Shown: in pieces, positions 12,238 to 22,452 of the stretch
How the letters are laid out: each line of letters opens with the position of its first letter
Position numbering within the stretch: the stretch's first letter is position 1
Assembly: GCF_000002985.6 (NCBI RefSeq)
Contig: NC_003284.9
Span: 4,774,001-4,838,000, forward strand
DNA: 64,000 nucleotides
From: Caenorhabditis elegans
Lineage: Eukaryota; Nematoda; Chromadorea; Rhabditida; Rhabditidae
Direction of reading: 5' to 3'
Made by a program: the position numbers and the translations under genes
The notes under the pieces: generated by a model
The model's database searches: none
Seen by the model: only the letters and a program-made list of their open reading frames with translations
Told to the model about the DNA's origin: nothing

Positions 12238-15200
12238 ATGACTGCTATTGCTAGCCCAGTAAATCATGATATTATTTGCCAGAGATATGTGCTAGACGAT
12301 TTACGTAAGTATACTTTTCTGAAATTTTTTTGAATCAAAGAAAATAATAACTTAAAATTTGACAAGCGCAGAGAAAGCACAGAAAAAAATCAAACACAGT
12401 TCATTGGGATTATTAAATGAATGTGCTCATTGTACATCTTGAATTGAAAATGGTACATGTATTATGTATGTATTATTATGTATGTACAATCCAAACATCA
12501 CCAAATTTTGAGATTGCTTTTCTAGACCCAAAATAGCTCAAAACTTCCACTTTTTGTTTAAAGTTTTGGAAAATATATATTTCAGCTAAAATCTCAATAT
12601 AGCAAATTTAATTGCATTACCACACTTTCATACATGTTGTGGTCTTCTAACACGCGTTTTTTCGTTGATTGAGGTACATTTTCAGTCGATAGGTGCACAA
12701 AATTGTATAATTTGTGCAACCATCGCCTAAAAATGCAGCTCAATAAAATTGAATAAAATCTTAATTTAGCAAGTTCTGAAAAGCTATTAAAATTTGAGAA
12801 TTAAGATGAAAATAATTTGTTTTTGTCAAAAACTTTGAACGGATCGCTACGAAGTTTAGGAAGTTTTAGTCCAGTTAGATCTAAAAAACTTTTCGAGTGC
12901 ACTCCCCATCATCAGATTACTAAAAATTGCTTTTTAGACTTTTATATACTTCATATTTCTTTTATATAGTGCTTTATAGTACTTCTAGACGAACATCTAA
13001 AATAAACAAATTCGCCTGATCCTTGCTTCTTCTCTTCCCATCGTGCTTTTTCCTGACTTTCCTGCCTCTTTCCTCGAAAATGTGGAAATCATAACTCAGT
13101 TATAGTGTCAAGTTACCCAAAAAAAACTTTTGTGTCGTCATCCCCAAATGTTTCATCTGTTTTCTTTCTTGCTCTCAACAAAGGGCAACAATGCGTGAAT
13201 GTGTTGCTCCAATCATCAGCCCTCTCGCCCTGCAAACCGAGATCTTTCCTAATTGGGAAACGAAACTTTGCGGAGAATGGGTTGGGAGAGGGTGCAACAC
13301 ACACAAAATTGGGTACTTGTGTATTATTTCCCCTCATTTTTTAAAATATAATTTTAAATAAAAACGTGTGGAGTTTTTGTTTTTTAGGCTTAGGAAATAA
13401 CCATTTCTAAGCCTAAAGATGGAAAATGGACATCACGTTTTATTAAAATGGATAATATTAAAATGAGGGGAAATAATACACAAGTACCCAAAATTGCAGT
13501 AATTTTGCGAGGTTCGGTCATTTTTTGTGTGGGAGGAGGACAAACTAATGTCATAAATCAACATCAGAAGTGTCATTTTTAGTCCAAAAATAGAAATAAA
13601 CACTACTTCCTGGTAAATCAAACTTTGAAAAAAGGTGCATGTATAATATTGCATATGACACCACTATACAACACTTGTCAGAGTTAATTGAATTTTGAAA
13701 AACACCACCCCACTCCCTTTATGTCCTCTCCTTCCATTCTTTTTCTTCTCAATAGGAATGGGTACTCGTGTACTTTGGTCAGTTGTTTTAATTAAGCTTA
13801 ACTGTATCTTCCATCGTTTTCTTTTAGTTCCAAACAAAACTGCCCCCTCCCCGTCTTAGTACAGCTGCAATTCCACAGGGGCACATTCTTCAGTGCTCCT
13901 ATCTCGAGTCATGCGCGATAGGTGAAACAGAGAGCCGAGGAGGTTCCAGAAGAGCAAAAGGCCATCCTTTTGTTTTATGTGAGGAGATCTTTTGCAATGC
14001 AGAAATGAAATAGAGGGGTTTGAGCCAAAATAAATAGGCGGTTTTGGTAAGATTTTGCAAGGGAAAAACAATGAAACCTTTTCTGAATAACTGAAAAAAC
14101 TAGATATAGGCGGTACCTGTTATCGATTTTTTTTTGTGAACAGTTTTTTTTAGATGTAATTGAAAATGCAACACTTGCGAATTTTCCTATTAGAGTTGTT
14201 GGCACAATGATCTACTTTCACGGCATATATCTCGGTTGTCTTTACTTTTGGAAAAAAAAGTTCTACTACTAAAATATAGAAAAATATTTTTAACGTATTT
14301 TGTTAGTAAGAAATTTTTGATACAACCACTGAGAACCGAGAGGGGACATGTAATAAAAAAAACTGCCACCAATTTCAATCTAAATGAAACCAAATGATAG
14401 GATCTTTTTTTTTAATGACCATTTCTTCTGGTATCTCAGAGTGAAAATTGATTCTTAATCGTTGAAACTAGCTTGGCTCCGACTAACAAAAAAAACGTTT
14501 ACTTTAATCGAATTGAGTCGCGCATGTCCCGGAAAGGTCTTGAATCAACCTTCTTAATCGAATTGGAATTTGGTGACTTCATGACGCGTTTTCTATACAA
14601 AGAATGGCTATTTTAAATGTGCGACGCCGATTTTTTGTGATGAATTGAAAACAGAAAGTATCTGAGGGCAACTGAGATAAATTTTCAATTTTCATTCATG
14701 TCCGTAGGCGTTTTGTTTCGGCTCTTAGAGCAAAGAATAGGCAAACTTGAAAAGAAAAAGAAAGAGCTAACAATGTTTTGTGAAAAATAAAAAATTCTGT
14801 GGTGAGAGTAAAAACAAAGTAATGAATTATTTTCAGAACTCTCAGAGACTTTTGACCTTTTGGATGTTGACAAAGATGGGCGGCTTTCGCGGAATGAAAT
14901 CGCTGCTCTTCTGAGAACTATCAATGTGGAGCCAACTCGCGTGGAGTTGGACTTCATTTTTGGAGAAATGGATACAGATAGTAAGTTTAAAATTCTTGTT
15001 TATTTGTTTCATACAAAACAAATTTGAACAAAAATTGACAAGTTTGTCTGTTTGTCTGTTTGTTTCTCTGTGTCTCCGTGCAGGTGTTTACTGCTGAAGT
15101 GTGTAATCCATCACAGATACCATCGGTGTGGGCCTCCTTAGCTCAGTTGGTAGAGCGTGAGACTTTTAATCTTAAGGTCAGGGGTTCGAGTCCCCTAGGT

Positions 15201-16150
15201 GGCTTGATTTTTTGTTGGTTTTTTGTGCGCCCTCACATCATATTGGTCACTGAACTTCTACATCTTAGGTAATGGTCCGGAACAATTGACCAAACATTGG
15301 TTATTTTCTCTGAATTTTGTTGTTCTGCCAGTCACATAATAGAGTAGAGTGAAGTCGAATGGTTGTCATAAAAGAAATATTACATTTCTGAGCAATCTTT
15401 GCACATTTTAACAAAATGTGTGGGCAGGGAATCACTTTACGGAAGAACATAGAACTCTAAAGTATCGCTTTCATTCATCATTTGATTTTTTTCCAGAAAC
15501 CGGAAAAATCAGCAAAGAAGAGTTCGTCAACTACATGAAGTCTCCTCCAATTCACAGAACCACTCTCCGCGAACTCGAAGTCCAGTTCCGCAAGTTTGAT
15601 TCAGATGGTGACGGAGCTATCACTGAAGGTTTGTTAGTTTCGTCGCCCCCAAACAATTTTCTGCTGGAAAGTCTCCAGAGAGAGCGGGACACGCAATCAT
15701 TTCTTGAAACTTTTTTCCATCTCCTCCTTTCGCAAGGGAAAGTTTGTGCTCTCGGTCTCCCAAAGTTCATTTTATTTCATTGTGCAGAAGGAGAGCCAGC
15801 GAGCGAGCAAAGCAAAAAAAATCGAAAAAAAAAAGAAAAAGATAGGGGGAAAATTGGCAAGATAGAACGCGCCTATTCAATCTTCTTGTTCCACCTAAAA
15901 ACTGTTGGCAGGAATTGAAAAAGGAAGAAGACAAATTATACGTTTGCATCGCTTCCTCCCGTTTGGCTCCTGCATAAAAAATGTGAACACTTTTTTATTT
16001 TGCTGTTTTGCAGACGAGATGGCCGAAATTCTACGAAGAACCGCTGATCTAGGGGATCGCGCAGCTATCAGCGACATGTTCAAGGCGACTGATTTGAATG
16101 GGGATGGTAAAATTACCTTCTTCGAGTTTGTGAAAATGATGCAAGAATAG
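12238..16150 (+). CDS. Calmodulin-like four-EF-hand calcium-binding protein
   Basis: Four exons, 12238-12304, 14837-14980, 15497-15628 and 16014-16150, join in frame to 159 residues. The protein has a 22-residue leader and then four EF-hand loops, all with intact calcium ligands: DVDKDGRLSRNE, DTDKTGKISKEE (across an exon junction), DSDGDGAITEDE (across an exon junction) and DLNGDGKITFFE. This is the calmodulin/troponin C layout, two EF pairs joined by a helix, so it is expected to bind calcium and act as a sensor. It is diverged from canonical calmodulin and is probably one of the nematode calmodulin-like (cal) genes. The first intron is unusually long for this genome (2.5 kb) and carries a palindromic repeat. 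The second carries a tRNA gene on the same strand. Confidence 0.9.
12570..12800. repeat. Diverged dispersed repeat, copy A (intronic)
   Basis: Shares an ordered set of words with DNA at 23.29-23.47 kb: AGCTAAAATCTCAA, then TACATGTTGT, then TTCGTTGATTGAG, then a GTGCAC-containing hairpin, then CTCAATAA. The hairpin here is GTGCACAAA...TTTGTGCAAC. The copies look like two old members of one interspersed family. Confidence 0.35.
13311..13489. mobile_element. Palindromic MITE / foldback element
   Basis: The outer arms 13311-13340 and 13460-13489 are perfect inverted repeats of 30 bp, beginning GGGTACTTGTGTATTATTTC. The inner sequence continues as an imperfect palindrome to a centre near 13400, where TTTAGGCTTAGGAAAT (13383-13398) faces ATTTCTAAGCCTAAA (13403-13417). 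The whole 179 bp could therefore fold into one long hairpin. It sits in the first intron of the calmodulin-like gene. Arms extend a little further with mismatches; I did not find a clear target duplication. Confidence 0.75.
15132..15204 (+). tRNA. tRNA-Lys (anticodon UUU)
   Basis: A 73-nt cloverleaf: acceptor GCCTCCT / AGGTGGC, D-arm GCTC-AGTTGGTA-GAGC, anticodon stem TGAGA/TCTTA with loop C-TTT-TAA giving anticodon UUU, five-base variable loop, and T-arm AGGGG-TTCGAGT-CCCCT. Internal A and B box promoters are intact, and a T-run follows downstream as an RNA polymerase III terminator. Oddities are a U-U mismatch at acceptor pair 4:69 and a U at the discriminator position. It lies in the second intron of the calmodulin-like gene, in the same orientation. 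It may be functional, or a slightly decayed copy. Confidence 0.8.
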
Positions 16151-16303
16151 ATAAATTTACCTGAGAATACACCTAAATTAATATGAATCGCATTTACACC
16201 CCCACTTCTATTTCATCTGTCCTGTCGTGTTTAAGCTCACCACCCCGTGTTGTTCATTCCTTTCCAGAATCTTCTTTTTTTTAATGTACCACTTTTACCA
16301 CTG

Positions 16304-16309
16304 AATAAA
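16304..16309 (+). terminator. Poly(A) signal AATAAA, calmodulin-like gene
   Basis: Canonical AATAAA about 154 nt past the stop codon, the first such hexamer downstream. Confidence 0.6.
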
Positions 16310-17565
16310 CTAGTCGCACTTTCAACACTATACAAAGTTTCACATGCTTCATCCACCCTCGCCCAACAACAACAACAACAAAATGCCCACCCAAAGCATC
16401 AGCTGGATGACCACGTTTTCACTCAAAGCCCACCCTCCTTCACTATTTTTTTTTCCAATTTTCCACATCCGTCTTTGTTATATTTTTCTGTCGAAAGAAG
16501 CAAAAAAAGTAGGATGGAAAAAAATAGATAGGAAGACGGCGGCGGGAAGTTTCAAACACCATCGAGATATTATTCATGAAGTGAAGTGCTCTTGGCACGG
16601 ATACGGTGGTACAAACTTTATGGAAACTTCAAATCCCTTGAGCCAAATCCATCAAATTTGCAGAGGTGATATTCAGAAGGAAAAAAGAAACCAAATCCGA
16701 CATTTGGGAATAAAGATACACTTCAAGGTGTGTTGCTCGTTTGTCATATTATATGCTCCTGCAACTGCTATCAAAGTTTGGAAAAAAAGAAGGAAAATGC
16801 CTTTCGGGAATACAAGCTTGTTTACTGTTGATGCAGAGAAAGTACAATAAAAGTGTAGTCTACAAAAACATAAAATCAGAAAACAGGAAAAAATGCGCTA
16901 AAAAAACTATTACTAGCGTTTTCAAGAAACCTTTGAAGCTTTAACAGTTTCAAATAAAAATGCAACATGGTGATCCCACAAAAAATATGTACGATATTTT
17001 ATTTTATCTAAATTGTTAAGCTTGTACGAAGGGAAATGAAATTTTTATGTCAAGTCAACTTGGTTGAACATTTGAAAAAACCGATATCCGGGTCCGTTTT
17101 CTAACGGATTCCGTGCCACACTACATGTATTTCGTGTATTAAAAAAAGAACCCACTAAAGAATAACAATTCAGGATAGTTCATCATGGGTTAGATTAGGT
17201 ACTGAACTAATTCTTATATTCTCAAAACAATTAATGTTTTTTTTTTATTATACAAGTGATGCAACATAAAAAATGGGGGTTTTTTACAAACCGAAATGAC
17301 AAACTGGTGCACTGAACATTTATTCCAAACAATTTTTGAAAGCTAGCATTTTTCTAATCCCGAAAATTATTGAGATCTATAATATGTCGATTTCGAATAA
17401 CATGACCACATATTTCCAAACGGGATTTTTTTGACAGGATGGATTCGGACGGATGGACAATCTGGATGGGTTTTTTTTTCGGTATTAACTACATACTCAA
17501 CAAATTTACATAGAACTGAAAAAGGGAATTTCGCTATTTCGGTCGCGCAATTGGCGGTGCAAATT
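16310..17565. other. Intergenic DNA, no gene supported
   Basis: Contains CAA-repeat sequence near 16364-16381, a long but low-complexity plus frame (16344-16850) without splice support, and further AATAAA hexamers near 16700 and 16850 that may reflect alternative 3' ends. I see no domain or conserved gene. Confidence 0.5.
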
Positions 17566-18145
17566 TTCTGTATCAGGGGTGTGCGGATAACAGCCGAATT
17601 AGCCGAATTAGCCGATCGGCTAATTCGGCTAGCTCGGCTAATATTAGCCGAATTATCCGTTAGCCGACCTTTTTACCGATTAGCCGAATTAGCCGTTAGC
17701 CGACTTTTTGGCAGTTCGGCTAATACGTAGTTATCCGTTAGCCGATTTTGGCCGATGTTAGCCGAATTCGCCGATCGGCTATTTCGGCTAATTCAACTAA
17801 CATATTTTTTTGGAAAACAAAATGTGGTGAATTTGTATGATTTTTTCCTATTTGAACAGTCGTTCATCCCTGAATTTGCTCAATAACAATGAAAAAAATA
17901 ACCCAAAACCTGAATTAACAGAATGGACAAAAAAAGCTTAACCAAATGAATATTTTCCGAATTAGCCGAATTAGCCGAAAATTAGCCGATTCGACCGATA
18001 AATTTTAGCCGAGTTATCCGTTAGCCGAAAATTTTGAAATTAGCCGTTAGCCGAATTATCCGTTAGTCGATTGTTAAAAAATCGGCGTTAGCCGATTTAT
18101 CCGTTAGCCGAAAAAATCGGTTATCCGCACACCCCTGTTCTGTAT
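17566..18145. mobile_element. hAT-type non-autonomous transposon (MITE) with 8-bp target duplication
   Basis: The element spans 17574-18137 (564 bp). It has perfect 18-bp terminal inverted repeats, CAGGGGTGTGCGGATAAC on the left and its complement on the right. It is flanked by the direct repeat TTCTGTAT at 17566-17573 and 18138-18145. An 8-bp duplication with CAGGG-type termini is diagnostic of the hAT superfamily. The interior is a long series of TTAGCCGAATTAGCCG / CGGCTAATTCGGCTA words in both orientations and has no transposase frame, so it must be mobilised in trans. Confidence 0.9.
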
Positions 18146-19255
18146 CTTGAAGGGTTCGCTTGGAAATCTAGTTTCCGCCGCACTATCCACAAGGGAACTT
18201 GGAATTTGAAAAATAAAAATAGTTGTCCAAATTTAAATAAAGTATAAGATTGTGTATATATTGAACAGCGGAAAACACTTTTTAATCGGCCAATAAAACA
18301 AATCTGGGATATGTTCTTTTTGTAATTCCTGACAAATTGTTTGCAATTAACAAAATCGTCAGAGCTGTTGGAATCATGATACACGTGAAAATGATATGTT
18401 AATAAAAATTGCAACTTAATTGCAAATAAACTATACAAATATAGTTTCATAGAGAAGACCAACATGATTTCTAAAAGATCGGCAAATTGTTTTTAATTAA
18501 TTGGTGAGTTTATAGTAAATCTCTCTGTAGCAGTTTGACGGACGCTTTTTTTCGAAGTTGTCCTGCAATCTTGAAAATCAACATTCTTCAGTCTTCTGCC
18601 ATGCTGAAAAATTGTTTTTCCCTTGCAAGTGTTTCTAATTGAGTGCAAGATAATTTTTTATTAATATTTTACACTATCGTTAATCGATTACTGCGGGGTA
18701 GTTCTCAGGTGGTGCCTGACGCTTTTCAAAACGTTTATTTAGAAATTAAACAAGTATGTATGTTCTGAAAAAACCTGTTTTTCAATTATATTATCAAAAA
18801 TTTTAGGAATTCCATAAAAGTTTCACACCTGTTTCTACAACACTTCTTTGTATGTACTCAGTGTTGGAGGTACACGTATGGAAATGTATGATCTCTCATA
18901 ATCCATTTTGTACAAGATTACCCGCCGAAGATAATGGGGACCTATGAAACTTTCGCATTCTGTATAAGCACGTTATCTTCTACCTTTTCCAGGCTCGGTA
19001 TACGATCACTCCAGAAACACATTCAACCTTCGCACCTGAAACATGTTTGTTGCAAAGATCATTTAACTCTTCCACAAACTTCGTTTTCAATGCTCGTACC
19101 AACAACTAGTAAACTTGATAGTAGACAGTTGAGAGCTTTTTTCACTCTCTGTATCACCTCGTTTCACTCTTTAAGACAAATGAGGCGTGTTCTCGTGTTT
19201 CGTTGAAAACCTCCTCGAAACAGCGAATGCAGCACTATTTAGAGAGGGTGCAAAA

Positions 19256-19263
19256 TATAAAAG
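19256..19263 (+). promoter_or_regulatory. Candidate T-A-T-A box of the F-box gene
   Basis: TATAAAAG lies about 30 nt upstream of a purine-rich stretch that would start a 5'UTR exon. That exon would end at the good donor CG|GTGAGT near 19382 and splice to TTTTCAG at 19504, eight bases before the start codon. Inferred from position only. Confidence 0.4.
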
Positions 19264-19511
19264 CTGCTGATAACGTTGCGATCAGATAGTGTTTCGAGTT
19301 CTCGTACAAGGAACAAACTTCACTGATATTCTATTCTTTGACAAATCTCGAGAAAAAAGGAATACCCTTTCAAAATTCAAACGGTGAGTCGTGTTAGACT
19401 TCTTTAAACTACATCCTGGAAGTAAATTTTGGTCACGCGTAAGAAAAAGTGCGTGATATACCTGTTTCGTGTGATAGCTTGTATTTTTCAAATATAATTT
19501 TCAGCCACACA

Positions 19512-21931
19512 ATGTCGATGCATCAACTTCCTTCCGAAATGCTTAGATCAGTTTTTCAAAATGTCAATTCTCAAGACATTCCGAAGCTTCGAAGTGTGTG
19601 CCAAATGGTAAGATTTGGACTTTTTAAAAGAAAATATCCGTTCATGAAGCGCAACACCAGATGGCTTTACTTTAAGCCATATAAGATCTGGGGACTGTGG
19701 AGGAAGCTGGACTTGAACTTTTGACTTGCTAGCAACCACCACTACCACCTGAGCTATTCCAGATCATACCCAAAACTCTTTTTTTTTCAGTTCAACAGTG
19801 TCATCAAAGAGAACTACTGCTACCTGCCACGAGTTGCATACCTTGTCAAAATCTACTCGGTGAACGGAGAAATTATGATCGCGAACATGAAGTCCGGAGA
19901 TATCAACGGAAGCACACAGGTGCGCAGTTTCAATCACTCATATGTTAGTTCCGGCTTAGAGTGCAGGGGAAACCCAAAACCCAAAACCAAAAAAAAAACT
20001 TATCAGAAATTGTGAATGCCCCAGTTTTTCTCCTATTCTCTTATCGTAACCCACTCAATTCGCTTTCATCCGACTGAAGCGCATTTTCGTTTTAATTTCA
20101 CTCCGACAACAAGCGTTTATCAGTTTTGCGAAGTTGTTATCAAAATTGTCCTCTTTTATTATCACTTTTACTTTTTTGTCAACGAAACATGCACATTGAC
20201 CATTCTCTGCCGCCAATCCTCATAGAAACCTGTGCTCTCTTACTGATCTTTTTTTTTTCAAATGAAAGTGACATGCGAGCACGTGCCTTTCACATAGTAG
20301 CACGGAGCCGATCGGGCGACCGATCGAAAGTGAGAGTACATGAGTGACCCTGATTAGGAAATGAAAGTTTTTTGGCATGCTGAAAATACCCGCGGTAAAT
20401 AACGAAAGTGAATACTGAACATGAGAATCAGGAGATTATTTTCGAACGGAAAATATGCTGACAGCAGCACAACGTGCATCAAGCATGGCTGGCAAAAACC
20501 AATCTAAACCAAACTTCACGGCAGTGATAATAAGATAATAAAAGCCAACGATTACAGAATCTGTTTGATTTCGATTTCAATCACTGGAGGGAAATCGGAA
20601 TTGTTGAGCTGGAGTTTGAGATCATCAATGAGTGTGATTCCATAAAAGTAGCAAAAGCGTTCACATTGATTCTACGTGAAATGATCAGAACTAGACAGTC
20701 ACAATTAAGGTATACATAGATATATTTATAAAGATTCAGTTCTTCTTTTCAGAAAAATGGTTTTCACAAATGTCCGATTATCTGCCGATGTAGCCACAGA
20801 AGTCAAGCAACTTTTTGACATTGCGCTCTACCAATGCGAGGTATTATTTTGAACCGATGTGTTTTATTATTAAGTGATTGGTCAAGAAAGAAGTTTCAAT
20901 AGCTCCCCCTATTTTCGAGACAAACAAAATTCACCTAACTCATTTCATGAGGGTGGACAAATTTTTGTCCGACCATGTAGTAAAACCGCTCTAGGTTACG
21001 GTACTCCTACCACATCTGTAACTATCAAAATCTGTAAAAATACATTGAAAAACCACGAATGGTGTCGGCTGCGCATTTACCAAAAGGAACGCGACGTTTT
21101 AGTTGCTTCATAAATTGAAGACCAGGATCTACGGAATATAACCTTAAATGTATGAATCTCGTAAAACTTCCTTGTTTCCCTAACGCTGAATAATTTAAAA
21201 TTTCAGAATGTAACTGTGGAAAACTCGAATCTCCCAATCTCCTTCCACTCAGACAGTTTGAAATCTGCAAAGTTCGATCACTTCCGCTGGATTTCCTCTA
21301 CTGGATCAAAAACTCTTCCCTCTGATATTATCCTCCGAAAGCTGCAAAATGACATGAAAAATGCAGTCAACAAGCGTTCGTTTTTGGCTGAAATGGACTC
21401 TGTCAGTGTTGAAGCTGCTTGCGATTTTGTTGAGGTTTGTTGTCATGCCGTTTTCTCTTTGTCACATGATCTTGATTTCAATTTATGATGTCTTTGGCAA
21501 CTTTCACTTGTTGGCGGTAATATGTTATTTATTTGCTGATAAGTGACTGAGAAAGCGAAAGTGGACAATTTTTCCGCGATAAGCCGCGAAAAAAAATCGA
21601 CAAAATTACAGGAATGGCTTCGTTTGCCCGTTGCGTCATTCTTCAATCTGTCGTTCCACAATTGCGATGAGACCTGGAAAACACGATTCTTGGAGGAATG
21701 TGAACGGCGCCATTTGACACATAACTATATGGAATTTCAGTCGAGAACGCACACGAATTCACACGTGAAAATCAGCTTCTCACAGGTACAATTTATATGG
21801 AGTAAAGTTCAAAGTTTAAATTCGGTGTTTTTCAGGACGCTAGTACGTGCTGCATTTGGCCAGTTTTTGACGTCCCTGCTCGCACCACGGGACAATCAGT
21901 TTGTTATGCCCGTTATTTCCGTGATTTCTAG
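19512..21931 (+). CDS. F-box protein, nematode-expanded family
   Basis: Seven exons, 19512-19607, 19791-19919, 20558-20709, 20753-20840, 21207-21434, 21612-21785 and 21836-21931, join in frame to 320 residues. The N-terminus MSMHQLPSEMLRSVFQNV... matches an F-box (LP, then ML..VF, then the C-rich end CQMFNSVI), which recruits substrates to SCF ubiquitin ligases through Skp1. The rest has no catalytic motif. It looks like the diverged F-box-associated region of the large Caenorhabditis families, which evolve fast and whose targets are mostly unknown. The C-terminus in this model is cysteine-rich (CCIWPVFDVPART...). If the last 50-bp intron is retained, a different open tail results. The gene converges on mig-13. 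Confidence 0.88.
19690..19770 (-). repeat. tRNA-like sequence (pseudo-tRNA or tRNA-derived SINE) in an F-box intron
   Basis: Read on the minus strand, TAGCTCAGGTGGTAG (19756-19742) matches a pol III A box and AGTTCAAGTCC (near 19719-19709) a B box, at tRNA-like spacing. The D-arm and acceptor do not pair well enough for a working tRNA, so a pseudogene or tRNA-derived retroelement head is likelier. It fills much of the first coding intron. Confidence 0.55.
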
Positions 21932-22452
21932 ACGGTTAGAAAAAGGATATATCTAGTCATTCAACATAATCATTTTGTTTTTTTTCTCCTGAATTTTATT
22001 CACTTTATTCATTTTATCAATTTTAGTATTGTAGGCGGGTTCCTTTTATTCATTTCTAGTCAGTCATCATATTCACTTTACTATGGTTTTTTCCTCATAT
22101 ATTACTCATTTATTAGAGTTAAACATATAAAAATACAAAAATAAACGAATTCAATGCGACTAAAAACGAAATATAATAAATAAATCATAAATCACGATGC
22201 AGTAAAGAAGATAATATCAACATCATATCAGCAATGAATACATTCCTTACTTTTGAATATGACAATTCAAATTGATACATATCAACACAGAATAACCGGA
22301 AAGATTAGAGGATGACGGGACAAATGTGGAGAGAGGAAAAAAGTGACGGAAAAGCTCAGTGAAGAAAAAAATACCACAACAGTATGCTCTATAACAACCC
22401 GAAAACTATATGCTACAATGTTAGAGAACGCTAGAAAATTAAAGAACAGATT
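21932..22452. other. Convergent intergenic region with poly(A) signals
   Basis: AATAAA at 22140-22145 on the plus strand is a likely 3' end signal for the F-box gene, about 210 nt past its stop. On the minus strand a TTTATT/AATAAA near 22110 could end mig-13. The two 3'UTRs may therefore overlap. No other gene is seen. Confidence 0.5.

Noticed and set aside
16344..16850. 168-codon plus-strand frame after the calmodulin-like gene
   Set aside because: It begins inside the CAA-repeat 3' region, has low-complexity asparagine and lysine runs, overlaps other frames and lacks splice sites or a recognisable domain.
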